The notes beneath the pieces were generated by a model. It was not told the origin of the DNA. It did no database searches and worked only from the letters and a program-made list of their open reading frames with translations. Positions 30,133 to 41,834 of a stretch of DNA of 64,000 bases are shown here, piece by piece (position 1 is the stretch's first letter; each line of letters begins with the position of its first letter). A program made the position numbers and the translations under genes. This DNA is from Dactylorhiza incarnata (lineage: Eukaryota; Streptophyta; Magnoliopsida; Asparagales; Orchidaceae), in contig JAWHQI010000065.1 of assembly GCA_033032865.1 (NCBI GenBank), positions 1,488,001 to 1,552,000 on the forward strand. The letters are read 5' to 3'.

Positions 30133-31199
30133 TGATGAGCGAAACCATGCTTCCAAACGATAACGACAAGTTTACCGTATCGAATGTAGTATAGGTTATA
30201 AAAACCAAGGTCGTATAAAAATCCGGGCGTGTTGATTACTCTTACTCAAGACGATCTCCATTGTTCTATCAAATGAAACTTTTGATTCGGCTGTAATAAG
30301 AAAAGGAACTCGACTAAAAGATTATAGCTAATAAAAAAGAGAGAAGGACAACTAGAAGAAGGGATGAATAAAAACAACAAATTTTATTAATTCATGAAAA
30401 AGAGATTACAACTATTGGAAGAGGACTTACAAATGCAAAAAAAAAGTAAAGCTAGATTACTCAAACAAAGGAGGAATAACGCAAAAAAATGGAGGCTTGG
30501 ACTCCAAAACAAGGTGTCAAATAATCTGGAGGAGCTGCCCTTTTATAGCTGAAAAATTCTGGTTACACGCCCTCGGTCACGCCCGTGACCAAGGGCGTGT
30601 AAGGCGCGCGGTCATCTGGTTGCGGAAAGGACGCAATCTGGCATTAATGCAGGCGATTCGGGCGCGTCACGCCCTAGGTCACGCCCGTGACCTAGGGCGT
30701 GTAATATTCAAACGTGCTGCTGGCGGGAATCTTCGGCGGGAAGGAGCGGGAAGTGGCGCGGGACGAGTCACGCCCGTGACATGTTGTCACGCCCTCGGTC
30801 ACGCCCGTGACCGAGGGCGTGTAATTTTAATTGACGCGGAAGCGTGCTCTGGATGCTTGTGGCGGGTCGTGGCCGTGACATTGGGTCACGCCGTTGGTCA
30901 CGCCCGTGACCTGGGGCGTGTACTTGGCGAACTTTTCATGGAACGTCCCCGGAGTGGCAGAAACCGGTCTGGAACACCGCGCAGGTTACACGCCCATGGT
31001 CACGCCCGTGACCTGGGGCGTGTAAATGAAATTTCTGCTCCAAATGTCCAGAAAACCTGTAAACATGAAATAAACATAAGTTAGCTTTTGAAATTAAAGT
31101 ATGAAAGATTTATATGAAATAATTTAGATAAAAGACATAATTTAATATTAAAATAAAAATAAAACTATACTAAAAGATGAGTAAATAAATTACTCATCA
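30133..31199 (-). repeat. 3' LTR of the Tat/Athila element with five palindromes
   Basis: Contains five 34-bp palindromes at 30566-30599, 30668-30701, 30788-30821, 30887-30920 and 30989-31022. Each has arms of the form CACGCCCTAGGTCACG with a CC loop and is spaced about 100 bp from the next. The second and third are perfect. Confidence 0.93.
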
Positions 31200-33584
31200 A
31201 ACACCCCCATACTTACTCGTTTGCTAGTCCCGAGCAAACAACTTTTCATAGGAGTGGAAAAATTTAAATACTAGAAAAGAAATTTGAACTCAAGGAATAA
31301 AAACGCGAAGTCTTACGCCTACGTGTAGAGATCCTAGTTGAAAGATCTATTCAGCATAATGATTAGCTTATAATTTTCAGTAGTGCGAATTAACAAATTG
31401 CTTTTACTTTTAAATTGAAAGTTCAGCAAATTCTAGAATGTTATTCAGGGAGCGGGTAGCGTGTTTTCTAAGATCAATATTACCCAAAATTGAGTTTCGG
31501 GATAGCCTCCAAAGAAATCCATCAATGACGATAGCCATAGGCTTGCCCGGTCGCACTCTCTCCACTACACAAGTATAATGTTATAGCTTAAAGATCAAAA
31601 GGGCTTTCATTAGGAGTGAAACTTGGCTTAGGTATATGATTCGGATTTGGAAATAAAAAAAAGATAGAATATGACGGCTAAGGATCACACTAAACCAAGG
31701 TGAGAGTTACCCAAAATTATCCAAAATTCAAACCTCGTGTAAGAGTTGTTACGAAGCAAAACTCTCAAATTTTTCAAAAAAAATTGTGAAAAAGAGGCCA
31801 TGAATACTTTTTTTTATATATATATATTATTTCACAATTGGCCAATAATTTTTTCATATATATTTTTTTTATATCCCCTTTTTTTTTCATAATAGCTCCA
31901 AATAAGAAGTTGTAATTTCCTTAATTTCACAATTGAACCCCTTACAGAATTTTAATAAATCTCAAATATTTAGTGTGATCATGGGTTGGATGTTTTGGCT
32001 TTGGTGAAAATAAAAGGTGGAGGTAGCAAATGAAATAAGGTAAGACCCAAAGTGTTTAAGCAATGAAAAATTTAAAAAGGTGGGCAAACAGGCACAAACG
32101 ATCAAAAGGTGGCCTAAATCACTTCAAAAAACTATGCCAAACCTATGTAAATGCTTTGAGAATCGCTAGAGGCAAGTTCTAGACATCGAGAAAGGACACC
32201 CTTCCGTTCAAAAATGTGTAATATTTCTCTAGTAAGCTTCTACATGCTCACTTGAATTTATTCACAGATTCTACCGGTTTCAAGGTAAAAGTAAAACAAG
32301 AATTGTTTTTTCGCAGTTAGAAAAACATAAATCTAATTTTATGCTGAATAGTTAATTTGACATAGAATTCTACAAATGTGTGCGTTTGACTAGGAACACT
32401 GCATGAGTTAACAATTTTATTCCAAAATTCAAAATCTAATGAAGTATAAAAATTCCCTACTACACTAAACAAAAGCAAATCTACTAAGGATTTTGCAAAT
32501 GAGTAAGTATAAAAATTCAGCATAAATCTTAAATTTTTTTATTTTTTATTTTTATATAATTTTTTTTTCTTCTTAGACTTCCCAAGATCTACCCGTTTAA
32601 GGGCTTGCAAGGTACTAGAGGCTATGATGGGAATTCAAGCCCAAAGCGTCCTTTCCAAGAAATTTTATTTAGATAGAAAATATAAATATATATATTATTT
32701 TTTTTTTCAAAGAAATAGAAATTCAGAGAAGGCAATGCTACACCCCCATACTTAGAATTAAACATTGTCCCCAATGTTTAGAACTAGGTAAGAAGATAAA
32801 AAAAACAGGAATTACACTTTTTATTTTATTTTATTATTATTATTTTCTTAGAAAATGAAATAAATAAAACAATGAAAAAGGCAGAAAGATAAATAAGTGG
32901 CTAAAGGGTGAAGAGGGCTTCCCTGATCGGTAGACGAGGTTGCCGGACAAAAAATAAAACCTGCAAAATTAAGTTAAACAAACAAAAGAAAACGTTGGGT
33001 TGCCTCCCAAAAGCGATTTGTTTACCGTCGCGTAGCTTGACTAAGTGGCGTTCTACAAGTTTGTGAGGTTAAGCGTTTCAATTTTGCTGGGCGCTGGGTC
33101 GCCAGAATGATATAATTTCAATCGGTGTCCGTTAACCTTCAAAAAGCCTTGATCCGGGTGTTCTATTAGCACGGTCCCATATGGCCAAACCTCTTTTACA
33201 ACAAAAGGGCCGGACCATCGGGATTTTAATTTGCCCGGAAAAAGTTTTAATCTAGAATTATATAAAAGGACTAAGTCTCCCGGTGAAAAAGATTTTAGAA
33301 ATTTTATTTTTTTGTCATGGTAAAACTTAGTGCGCTCCTTGTAAAGTTTATTATTTTCATAGGCGTTTGCACGTCATTCGTCTAATTCATTAAGTTGAAA
33401 TTTTCGTTGATCGGAGGCTAAGTTCAAATCTAAGTTTAAAAAAATTTAGCGCCCAGAATGCGCGATGTTCTAATTCCACCGGTAAATGGCACGCTTTTCC
33501 ATAGACCAATCGGTACGGTGTACATCCGATGGCGATTTTGTACGCTGTCCGATAGGCCCATAGTGCGTCGTCTAATTTTAACGA
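31200..33584 (-). other. 3' non-coding region of the Tat/Athila element
   Basis: About 2.4 kb between integrase and the 3' LTR with no supported ORF. AT-rich, with T-runs, two ACACCCCCATACTTA-type polypurine-like blocks (near 31201 and 32740), and an 86-bp segment at 32576-32661 duplicated near the other end of the element (38442-38527). Long 3' regions are usual in this lineage. No env-like frame was seen. Confidence 0.7.
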
Positions 33585-34246
33585 CTAGTCCTTCCTATTA
33601 ACGGAGACAGTTTTTTCTAAAATTCTTTTTAGTTCGCGATTCACCACCTCCACTTGGCCATTTGCTTGTGGGTGGTAGGCGGTAGATAGCTTGTGGGTAA
33701 CTCCATACTTTGCTAAAATTTTAGCAAGTTGGTTGTTACAGAAATGTGTGCCCCGATCACTAATTAGTGCTCGGGGTGTGCCAAATCGTGAAAATAATTT
33801 TTTTAAAAAATTTACGACGACTCTCGCGTCGTTAGTGGGGAAAGCTTGTGCTTCCGCCCACCTTGACACGTAATCGACCGCAACAAGAATATATTTATTA
33901 TTTAAGGAAGAGGGTAAAGGACCTACGAAATCTATTCCCCAAAGATCAAAAATTTCGCATTCTATAAAAATATTTTGGGGCATTTCGTCGCGGTTAGAAA
34001 TGTTACCTGACTGTTGGCACCGATCACAATTACTCACAAAATGATAAGCGTCTTTGAATAAGGTGGGCCAATAGAAGCCCGCCTCTAGCGCTTTTCTTGC
34101 GGTCCGGTTTGCTTGGTAGTGTCCGCCGGCTGGTCCTTCGTGGCAGTGTCATAATATTTTGACGCCTTCCTCGCCCGAAATACACCTTCTTACCACTTGG
34201 TCTGCGCATACACGAAATAAAAAGGAGTCCTCCCAAAAATAATTTT
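33585..34246 (-). pseudogene. Tat/Athila integrase
   Basis: Shows the zinc-binding end ([11 protein letters not shown]), then the catalytic core: first Asp in [10 protein letters not shown], second in [10 protein letters not shown], and Glu in [15 protein letters not shown]. Frame changes near 34030-34240 and the stop at 33585 after VNRKD break it from its neighbours. The usual C-terminal part continues only in other frames towards 33100. Confidence 0.88.
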
Positions 34247-36180
34247 TCAAATCTGAAAAGAATTTCTTCTTTTGCTGACTTGAAAAATCTTTTGTAGGAC
34301 CCGGGCCACTAAATAGTTGGCCAAATCCGCATACCAAGGGGTGGAAGAAGTCGTTACCTTTTCGATGGCGAGGAGGCGCTCTTCAGGGAATTTATCATCT
34401 ATCTCGGCCTCCACTAGTGCTCCTGCTGCCAGATTCTCCAGTCTTGAGAGGTGGTCGGCCGCCAAATTCTCCGCTCCTTTCTTGTCTCGGATCTCCAAAT
34501 CGAATTCTTGCAAGAGTAGGATCCATCTCAATAGTCGGGGCTTGGCATCCCCTTTATCTAGCAAGTACCGGAGTGCGGAGTGATCTGTAAAAACAATAAT
34601 TTTTGATAGCGTTATGTACGAACGAAATTTATCAAAAGCAAAAACGATCGCTATAAGTTCTTTTTCCGTCGTAGTATAATTAGCTTGGGCGGATGTAAGC
34701 GTTTTGCTTGCGTAATAAATTGGGTGAAAGTATTTATTCACCCTTTGGCCCAAGACCGCACCTACGGCAAAATCGCTTGCATCGCACATGATTTCGAACG
34801 GAAGAGACCAATCTGGTGAAATTAAAATAGGCGATTTTATAAGTTCGTTTTTAATTTTTATGAACGCCTTAGAACATTCTTCATCAAAGATAAACGTGGT
34901 TTCTTTTTCTAAAAGATGTGTTAACGGTTTTGTAATTTTTGAAAAATCTTTAATAAACCGTCTATAGAAACCTGCATGTCCTAAAAAACTCCTAATAGAT
35001 TTAATATTAGTAGGCGGAGGGAGTTTTTCTATAACTTCGATCTTGGCCCTATCGACCTCAATCCCTTTACTAGAAACCTTATGTCCGAGGACTAATCCCT
35101 CGCGACCATAAAATGGCACTTCTCCCAGTTGAGTGCCAGATTCGTGTCTTCGCAGCGTTGAAGAACACGGTCAAGATTTTTTAGACAATTTTTAAAGGAA
35201 TCGCCATAAACTGAAAAATCGTCCATGAAAACTTTCATGACGTCCTCAACTAATTCATTAAAAATTGCCAGCATACATCTTTGAAATGTAGCTGGCGCAT
35301 TGCAAAGCCCAAACGGCATTCTTCGGTATGCGAAGGTGCCGAACGGACAAGTGAAGGTGGTTTTCTCTTGGTCTTCGGGCGCAATTGGGATTTGGAAATA
35401 TCCCGAAAGACCATCAAGAAAACAATAGTGCGAGTGACCGGATAAACGTTCTAGAATTTAGTCAATAAAGGGCAACGGAAAATGATCCTTGCAGGTAGCA
35501 TCATTTAATTTCCTATAATCGATGCATACCCGCCAACCCGTAACAGTACGGGTTGGGATTAACTCGTTATTTTCGTTTTCAACTACTGTGATTCCGCCCT
35601 TCTTAGGCACGACTTGCACCGGGCTAACCCAAGTGCTATCAGAAATTGGGTAAATAATTCCAGCGTCTAATAATTTTATAATTTCGGCCTTAACGACGTC
35701 CTTCATATTAGGATTCAAGCGTCGTTGAGGCTGAATAGTGCCGCGAGAATTATTTTCAAGATTTATTTTATGCGTGCAGAATGAGGGATTTATACCCTTT
35801 ATATCAGAGATTTGCCACGCAATTGCGTGACGGTGGTTATTTAAAATTTTAATTAATTCGGAAATTTCCGAATCATTAAGCGCAGAAGAAATAATTACGG
35901 GTAATTTTGAATTTTCTTCTAAAAATACATATTTTAGATGATCCGGTAGTTGTTTTAATTCTAGACTCGGCGGCTCTTCATAAGATGTTTTGATTTTAAA
36001 AATATTTAAATTTGTTTGTTCAAAATTTTCCTGTCGGGTTGTTTCTTCAAGACATAATAAAGTTTGTAACTCCGGATTTTCATAAAAAGGGGAATTTATT
36101 TCCGCAAAAGTTGATAAGTCTTCTTCAAAATTTGATTCTAAAATAAAACAAGAATCATCGCTAGTGATTGCATTTCTCAT
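34247..36180 (-). pseudogene. Tat/Athila reverse transcriptase and RNase H
   Basis: RT from about 35750, with active site VFMDDFSVYG near 35220, followed by the connection segment and RNase H ([43 protein letters not shown]). Lesions: a TAA (probably a CAA before) at about 35458, just after DHFPLPFID, and a 1-nt loss near 35100 between HFMVAR and EGLVLGHK. All catalytic acids I can see are kept, so decay is recent. Confidence 0.9.
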
Positions 36181-36230
36181 TGATTGATTAACATTGAAAA
36201 TAACTTCTTCTTCTCCAACTCGCAGGAGAA

Positions 36231-36736
36231 GTTTTCCGTTACTTACATCTATTATAGCTCGAGCGGTGGCTAGGAAAGGTCGGCCAAGTATTAGGGGTAC
36301 TTCGGCGTCTTCTTAATATCGAGGATGACAAAGTCTACCGGGAAGATAAACTTATCAACCTTTACTAGCACATCTTCAATGACCCCTATTGGGTATTTAA
36401 CTGAACGATCCGCTAGTTGGATGCTTATATTAGTTGGGCTTGGGTTTCCCAAACCAAGTTTTTGAAATAACGCAAAAGGCATTAAATTTATACTAGCTCC
36501 TAGATCGGCCAAGGCGTGCTTGATTGATAAATTACCAAACATACACGGGATGGAGAACCGTCCCGGGTCGTTCAATTTTTGTGGTAATTTATTTAATAAA
36601 GCCGCCGAACACTCTGCGTTTAAAGAAATACGCGAAAAATTTTCTAGTTTCTTTTTATTTGAAAGTAATTCTTTTAAAAATTTTGCGTACTTTGGCATTT
36701 GAGCAATTGCTTCGCAGAATGGTACATTTATTTGGA
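36231..36736 (-). pseudogene. Tat/Athila protease
   Basis: Active-site block ADLGASINLMP (lineage-typical DLGAS). Read in the -1 frame relative to gag from 36740. The C-terminal part shifts frame again near 36300 (VILDIKKT, then EVPLILGRPFLATARAIID in another frame), so the fusion to RT is broken by a 1-nt lesion. Confidence 0.85.
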
Positions 36737-38308
36737 TTTTTTTAAAATTTCAATAAATTTTTTATATTGCTCCTCATTGCGCTCATCTTTTAATTTCGAA
36801 GGATAAGGAATAGAGGGATTTTTAAATATGCGCGGAGCTAAAGCAGCAGACGGTAAAGCAGGTGAAGAAATAACTTGCGGGGGAGAGGGTGAAACATTTA
36901 CCTCGGGCTCGACCAATTTCGAAGAAGTTACCTCCTTTCCGTTGCGGAGTGTGATCGCGTTAGCGCTCTCCTGCGGATTGGGCTCAGTGTTGCCCGGAAG
37001 TGTTCCTTGCTGGCGTTCGGAGAACATTTTTGCGAGCTGTCCAATCTGATTTTCTAAATTTTTTACCGACCCGGTGAGATTCCGGATATTGGTCTCATTG
37101 GAGGCAATGTACTTTGTGAAGACCTCTTCAAGCGGAGAGGGCTTGTGTGGTGGTGGTGGTGGAGCAAATCCGGGGGGATTTACTTGTGGGGGGCGTTGAG
37201 CATTATTGGGGTTGCTCCATGAAAAATTTGGGTGGTTCCTTAAACCCGGATTATAACTATTGTTAAACGGAAGATTATTATTCGGGTTATAAGGAGGGCG
37301 ATAAGAGTTCCCCATATAATCAACTTGCTCAGGAATAAAATTATTATTAAAATTATTAAAGTTATTATTGTTAGCCCAATTTGTGGCAGAGGAAGCAGTC
37401 AGCTCCGCCACATAATGTTTTGTGAGCATTTCTACTTGTTGCGCTAAGTTAGGGGTGGCCTCGACTTCAAAAAGTCCGGTCGGCTTATTAGGGCGCGACC
37501 GTGGCGCATTCCACTGATAGGCATTCATGGCCATCTCCTCAAAAAGTTCTTGAGCAGCTTCGGGGGTTTTATTATTAAGAGTTCCCCCTGCGGCCGCATC
37601 AATCATCTGCCTCGTTTGGAGATTTAAACCATTGTAGAAAGTTTGAATTTGTTGCCACAAAGGAAGGGCATGATGAGGACATCTCCGCAATAATTCCTTG
37701 AAGCGCTCCCATGTGTCGTAGAGAGACTCCGAGTCTACTTGCGTAAAAGAGAGAATGTCCGTACGTAATTTGGCGGATTTTGCCGGAGGAAAATATTTTG
37801 TTAAAAATTTCTCCGTCATTTCGGCCCATGTAGTGATGGAACCTCTAGGAAGAGATCTCAACCACTGCTTAGCCTTAGTCCGCAAAGAAAAAGGAAATAA
37901 GCGTAAACGGATGGCATCATCGGTGACACCATTTATCTTAAATGTATCGCAAATTTCCAAAAAATTAAGTAAATGTAAATTAGGATCTTCATCTGGTAAA
38001 CCATCGAAAACGACGGTTTGTTGTACCATCTGAATGATGCTCGTTTTAATTTCAAAATTATTATTTGCCACAGCTGGGCGAATAATACTAGATTGTGTAC
38101 CCTCCCAATTCGGTCTCGCATAATAGGACATGGTCCGTAGCGGAGCCTCATTATGGATGGGATCACCCATTATTTCCTCGTTAGTTTCTCCGACCGACTC
38201 TTCGCGAATTATAGGCAGATCACTAAATCGGAGACGCCGCCGTAACGTGCGCTCGATTTCCGGATCAAATCCAAATTCAAAATTAGCTGGAGAGTTGTGT
38301 CGGGTCAT
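36728..38308 (-). CDS. Tat/Athila Gag
   Basis: About 526 codons from the Met of MTRHNSPANFEFGFDPE; an upstream Met 16 codons earlier looks like leader. The retrotransposon gag domain is seen as VFDGLPDEDPNLHLLNFLEI, LRLFPFSLRTKAKQWLRSLP and FLTKYFPPAKSAKLR. An Asn/Pro-rich linker and a coiled segment (ASNETNIRNLTGSVKNLENQ) follow. No CCHC knuckle, as is common in this lineage. It is uninterrupted and ends TAA at 36728, just past a T_TTA_AAA heptamer (36746-36740) from which a -1 shift enters the protease frame. Confidence 0.9.
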   Translation of the reverse strand: MTRHNSPANFEFGFDPEIERTLRRRLRFSDLPIIREESVGETNEEIMGDPIHNEAPLRTMSYYARPNWEGTQSSIIRPAVANNNFEIKTSIIQMVQQTVVFDGLPDEDPNLHLLNFLEICDTFKINGVTDDAIRLRLFPFSLRTKAKQWLRSLPRGSITTWAEMTEKFLTKYFPPAKSAKLRTDILSFTQVDSESLYDTWERFKELLRRCPHHALPLWQQIQTFYNGLNLQTRQMIDAAAGGTLNNKTPEAAQELFEEMAMNAYQWNAPRSRPNKPTGLFEVEATPNLAQQVEMLTKHYVAELTASSATNWANNNNFNNFNNNFIPEQVDYMGNSYRPPYNPNNNLPFNNSYNPGLRNHPNFSWSNPNNAQRPPQVNPPGFAPPPPPHKPSPLEEVFTKYIASNETNIRNLTGSVKNLENQIGQLAKMFSERQQGTLPGNTEPNPQESANAITLRNGKEVTSSKLVEPEVNVSPSPPQVISSPALPSAALAPRIFKNPSIPYPSKLKDERNEEQYKKFIEILKKSK

Positions 38309-38648
38309 AAACCAAGAAGAAAATAAAAGAGAGGAAGAGGTGAGAGAGAAGAACAAAGCAAAAATTTAGATAAATATATTTATTATATATAAAAATTTTT
38401 TTAATAATTTTTTTTTATTAGGTGATTTAAAATTAGTCCTGGACTTCCCAAGATCTACCCGGTGAAGGGCTTGCAAGGTACTAGAGGCTATGATGGGAAT
38501 TCAAGCCCAAAGCGTCCTTTCTAGGAATATAGTTACACCTTGAATGATAGAAAGAAAAAAAAAATAAGAGAAGAAAAGAAGCGATAAAACCAATAGATAT
38601 TCTCTTTCGAAATATCAACTCAGATCCCCGGCAACGGCGCCAAAAACT

Positions 38649-39716
38649 TGATGAGCGAAACCATGCTTCCAAACGATAACGACAAGTTTACCGTATCGAA
38701 TGTAGTATAGGTTATAAAAACCAAGGTCGTATAAAAATCCGGGCGTGTTGATTACTCTTACTCAAGACGATCTCCATTGTTCTATCAAATGAAACTTTTG
38801 ATTCGGTTGTAATAAGAAAAGGAACTCGACTAAAAGATTATAGCTAATAAAAAAGAGAGAATGACAACTAGAAGAAGGGATGAATAAAAACAACAAATTT
38901 TATTAATTCATGAAAAAGAGATTACAACTATTGGAAGAGGACTTACAAATGCAAAAAAAAAAGTAAAGCTAGATTACTCAAACAAAGGAGGAATAACGCA
39001 AAAAAATGGAGGCCTGGACTCCAAAACAAGGTGTCAAATAATCTGGAGGAGCTGCCCTTTTATAGCTGAAAAATTCTGGTTACACGCCCTCGGTCACGCC
39101 CATGACCAAGGGCGTGTAAGGCGCGCGGTCATCTGGTTGCGGAAAGGACGCAATCTGGCATTAATGCAGGCGATTCGGGCGCGTCACGCCCTAGGTCATG
39201 CCCGTGACCTAGGGCGTGTAATATTCAAACGTGCTGCTGGCGGGAATCTTCGGCGGGAAGGAGCGGGAAGTGGCGCGGGACGAGTCACGCCCATGACATG
39301 TTGTCACGCCCTCGGTCACGCCCGTGACCGAGGGCGTGTAATTTTAATTGCCGCGGCAGCGTGCTCTGGATGCTTGTGGCGGGTCGTGGCCGTGACATTG
39401 GGTCACGCCGTTGGTCACGCCCGTGACCTGGGGCGTGTACTTGGCAAACTTTTCACGGAACGTCCCCGGAGTGGCAGAAACCGGTCTGGAACACCGCGCA
39501 GGTTACACGCCCATGGTCACGCCCGTGACCTGGGGCGTGTAAATGAAATTTCTGCTCCAAATGTCCAGAAAACCTGTAAACATGAAATAAACATAAGTTA
39601 GCTTTTGAAATTAAAGTATGAAAGATTTATATGAAATAATTTAGATAAAAGACATAATTTAATATTAAAATAAAAATAAAACTATACTAAAAGATGAGTA
39701 AATAAATTACTCATCA
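38649..39716 (-). repeat. 5' LTR of the Tat/Athila element
   Basis: Near-identical partner of 30133-31199, with the same five palindromes (starting near 39083, 39185, 39305, 39404 and 39506). Several of the differences fall in the palindromes (e.g. CACGCCCATG for CACGCCCGTG), consistent with CpG decay. Confidence 0.95.
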
Positions 39717-39721
39717 GTAGC

Positions 39722-40423
39722 TCCTCGGTGCACCGTAAGATGTTGGGATTAGTCCGTAAGACAAGATAGTCTTGACGGTCAAAGCTCATGCGAACTCTTT
39801 GTTTAAGGAGTTGTTAGGTGTAGCTCGGAGAGTACACCATGAGAGTGCCTTTAGAGCACAAAATGTGTGGTCGTGCGTGCCCACGTTGGTGTTGATTGCT
39901 TATACATGTGGTGCTTGAACGCACCTTGTCGATCTATGCCTATACTGTATGCCTGCAGGGAAGGAGTACCACCAACCCGGCATTAGGGGTGGGGTCGTTA
40001 TAATTTTGGTTAGCTTTAGCTGACCGGTTACTTGTTTGCCACGTTTTGGTGGATTGTTGATGCAGGTGCAGGTGAGCCAAGCGGGAAATAGTGGGCGGTG
40101 ACCCTTTTTGCTGAGTTGGCCCTCGAAGGCCAGCCTCTCTTCTACTTTTTATGTATTGTCGGCCTGCGTGCCGATGTATGTTGAGTTTAATACATTGTTC
40201 AATGTAAGGCATTAAAGCCCTAACTCTTTTGTTTCGTTCTTGGGATAGTAGACAGTTCTAAATGATGTTTTAATCAAATGCTTCTGCTTACGCTTTAATT
40301 ACTCTCGTGTAGTTGTAGTTCTTTTCTGATTATCACCTTATGATGCTTAGCTAGTGTGTATAGTATGGCGTGAGGTCCCGGCCGGACGTACTGTTATATT
40401 ATTTGTACTGGCAAGGTGTTACA
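39722..40423 (+). repeat. G3 left LTR, right part
   Basis: Continues the G3 LTR after the Tat/Athila insertion and ends GGCAAGGTGTTACA at 40423. Carries GGTCCCGGCCGGAC about 50 bp before the end. The primer-binding site TTTGGTATCGGATT follows directly. Confidence 0.92.
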
Positions 40424-40433
40424 ATTTGGTATC

Positions 40434-40648
40434 GGATTTAAGGAATCGATCCGTAGTTTCGTGAATTCGAGGCCGAATTCATTTTAAGGGGTGGAGTGCA
40501 TGTGTTGTGCGTTCACCTAAAACGATTTCAAAACTAACAAGAATGTCCACTTAGGAATGAAAATCATGCTTGTTTGTGGAACCTGAGAGTTCCTTGCTTA
40601 TTTGTTGTTATGTTTTCGGTCCCTAATCTGTGTTTTGCACGATTATAG
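40434..40648 (+). other. G3 untranslated leader ending in a probable 3' splice site
   Basis: No ATG opens the gag frame. The gag-coding similarity to G5 runs right up to a TAG|G at 40646-40649, where G5 also has a TAG|G (61018-61021). This suggests a leader intron ending here, with the start codon in an upstream exon that I could not identify. Confidence 0.45.
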
Positions 40649-41834
40649 GTGACTGGGAGTGGTGTGGGGCAGTCTCAACCCCGTAACACTGCTGAAAGTA
40701 GTGCGTCCGCTGAGGTATCGACGACCACTCCTTCTGCTAAGATGGTTAGATTGGTCGCTGAAGCGGTCTTCGCGATGATCAATAACCAAGCTGGACGACT
40801 TGCACAGCCTACTACTCCTATTCCAGAGGTGGCCCCAGTGCCTGTTATTGCAGTGGAGCCGAGAGCGGAACCTGTGTTAGAGCCCAGGGTGGAACCGAGA
40901 GTGGAACATGTAGCTGCGGGGTGAGCGCGCGACCATCAATTGAAGCACTTTCTAAGCTTCAAGCCTCCAACCTTCCTTGGGACCGAGTCCCCAACAGAGG
41001 CTGAGGATTGGCTGACAATAGTAAAGAAGACTCTAAGGGCAACAGCAACTGAAGAGGCGATGAAAGTCACCTTAGCCACTTTCCTTCTGAATGGAGAGGC
41101 GTGGCTTTGGTGGGATGAACTGGAAGCGCACAAGTTGGACGGTAGAGTTATTACCGAGGTCTCGATTGCAGAGTTCACAGGTCTGTTCCTCCAGAGGTTT
41201 ATTCCCTCTGCCCAGCGTCGTGCACTGCAAAATCAGTTTCTGCGGCTAACTCAAGGCGACCGTTCGGTGGACGACTACATGCATGAGTTCACGAGACTGA
41301 GTCGCTATTCGGGATCTTTGGTAGAAGATGAGGAAGATAAGACGAATAAATTCTATGAAGGCCTTCAAGATGAGTTAAGGTTGCTTTTGGCAGGCCGTAT
41401 GACTTTTGGTTTCCAGGTTATAGTGCAAACCACCAGATCACTGGAGCTAGATATGCAGAGAGTGCAACGCGTAAAAGGCCTCAACAAGAAGCCAGAATTT
41501 CTCGCGCCGACCTCTCAAGTAAAGCCTGAGTTCAGGAATAATAAGAGGAAGTCGAGCGCGGAACCAGCTCCTTCTAATGTTTCGGGAGCAACTACTGTGC
41601 GGGGTCCTATCACGTGTTTCACCTGCGGGAAGGTGGGACACAAAGCCGCGATGTGTCGAAGTGGTCCCTCGAAGGCAGGAAATCGAGCGGTGGACTATGC
41701 TCGTGTGGCGGGTTCATCTTATGCGGAGAAAGGCAAAGCTGCGGAGTCTTCTGCTTCCCAGCAAACTCCGACCCAGCCGAGAGTCTATTCGCTTGTCCAG
41801 CAAGAAGCCATCCGACAAAATGACGTCGTCACAG
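40649..41834 (+). pseudogene. G3 Gag
   Basis: Tekay-type gag: Pro-rich N-terminus, AEDWLTIVKKTLRATATEEA, FLLNGEAWLWWDELEAHK, FLQRFIPSAQRRALQNQF, and the zinc knuckle CFTCGKVGHKAAMC near 41620. One TGA at 40922-40924 (likely from CGA) splits the frame. It ends DVVTG, where the coding run meets a GT-AG intron-like gap. Confidence 0.9.

Larger units (their letters stand above)
30133..39716 (-). mobile_element. Tat/Athila-lineage gypsy retrotransposon, complete, TSD GTAGC
   Basis: LTRs 30133-31199 and 38649-39716 (TGATGAG...CTCATCA) differ by only about ten substitutions and one A by eye, so insertion was recent. TSD GTAGC at 30128-30132 and 39717-39721, inside the G3 left LTR. On the minus strand, just inside the right LTR, the primer-binding site GGCGCCGTTGCCGGGGA (about 38625-38642) is the classic Tat/Athila type, and GGGGGTGT next to the left LTR is the polypurine tract. 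Gag and pol are present but pol has a stop and frameshifts. Confidence 0.95.

Noticed and set aside
30497..31084. Open frame with repeated ALGHARDLGRV words (also 39137-39601)
   Set aside because: Translation of the palindrome array in the Tat/Athila LTR; no start context or homology.
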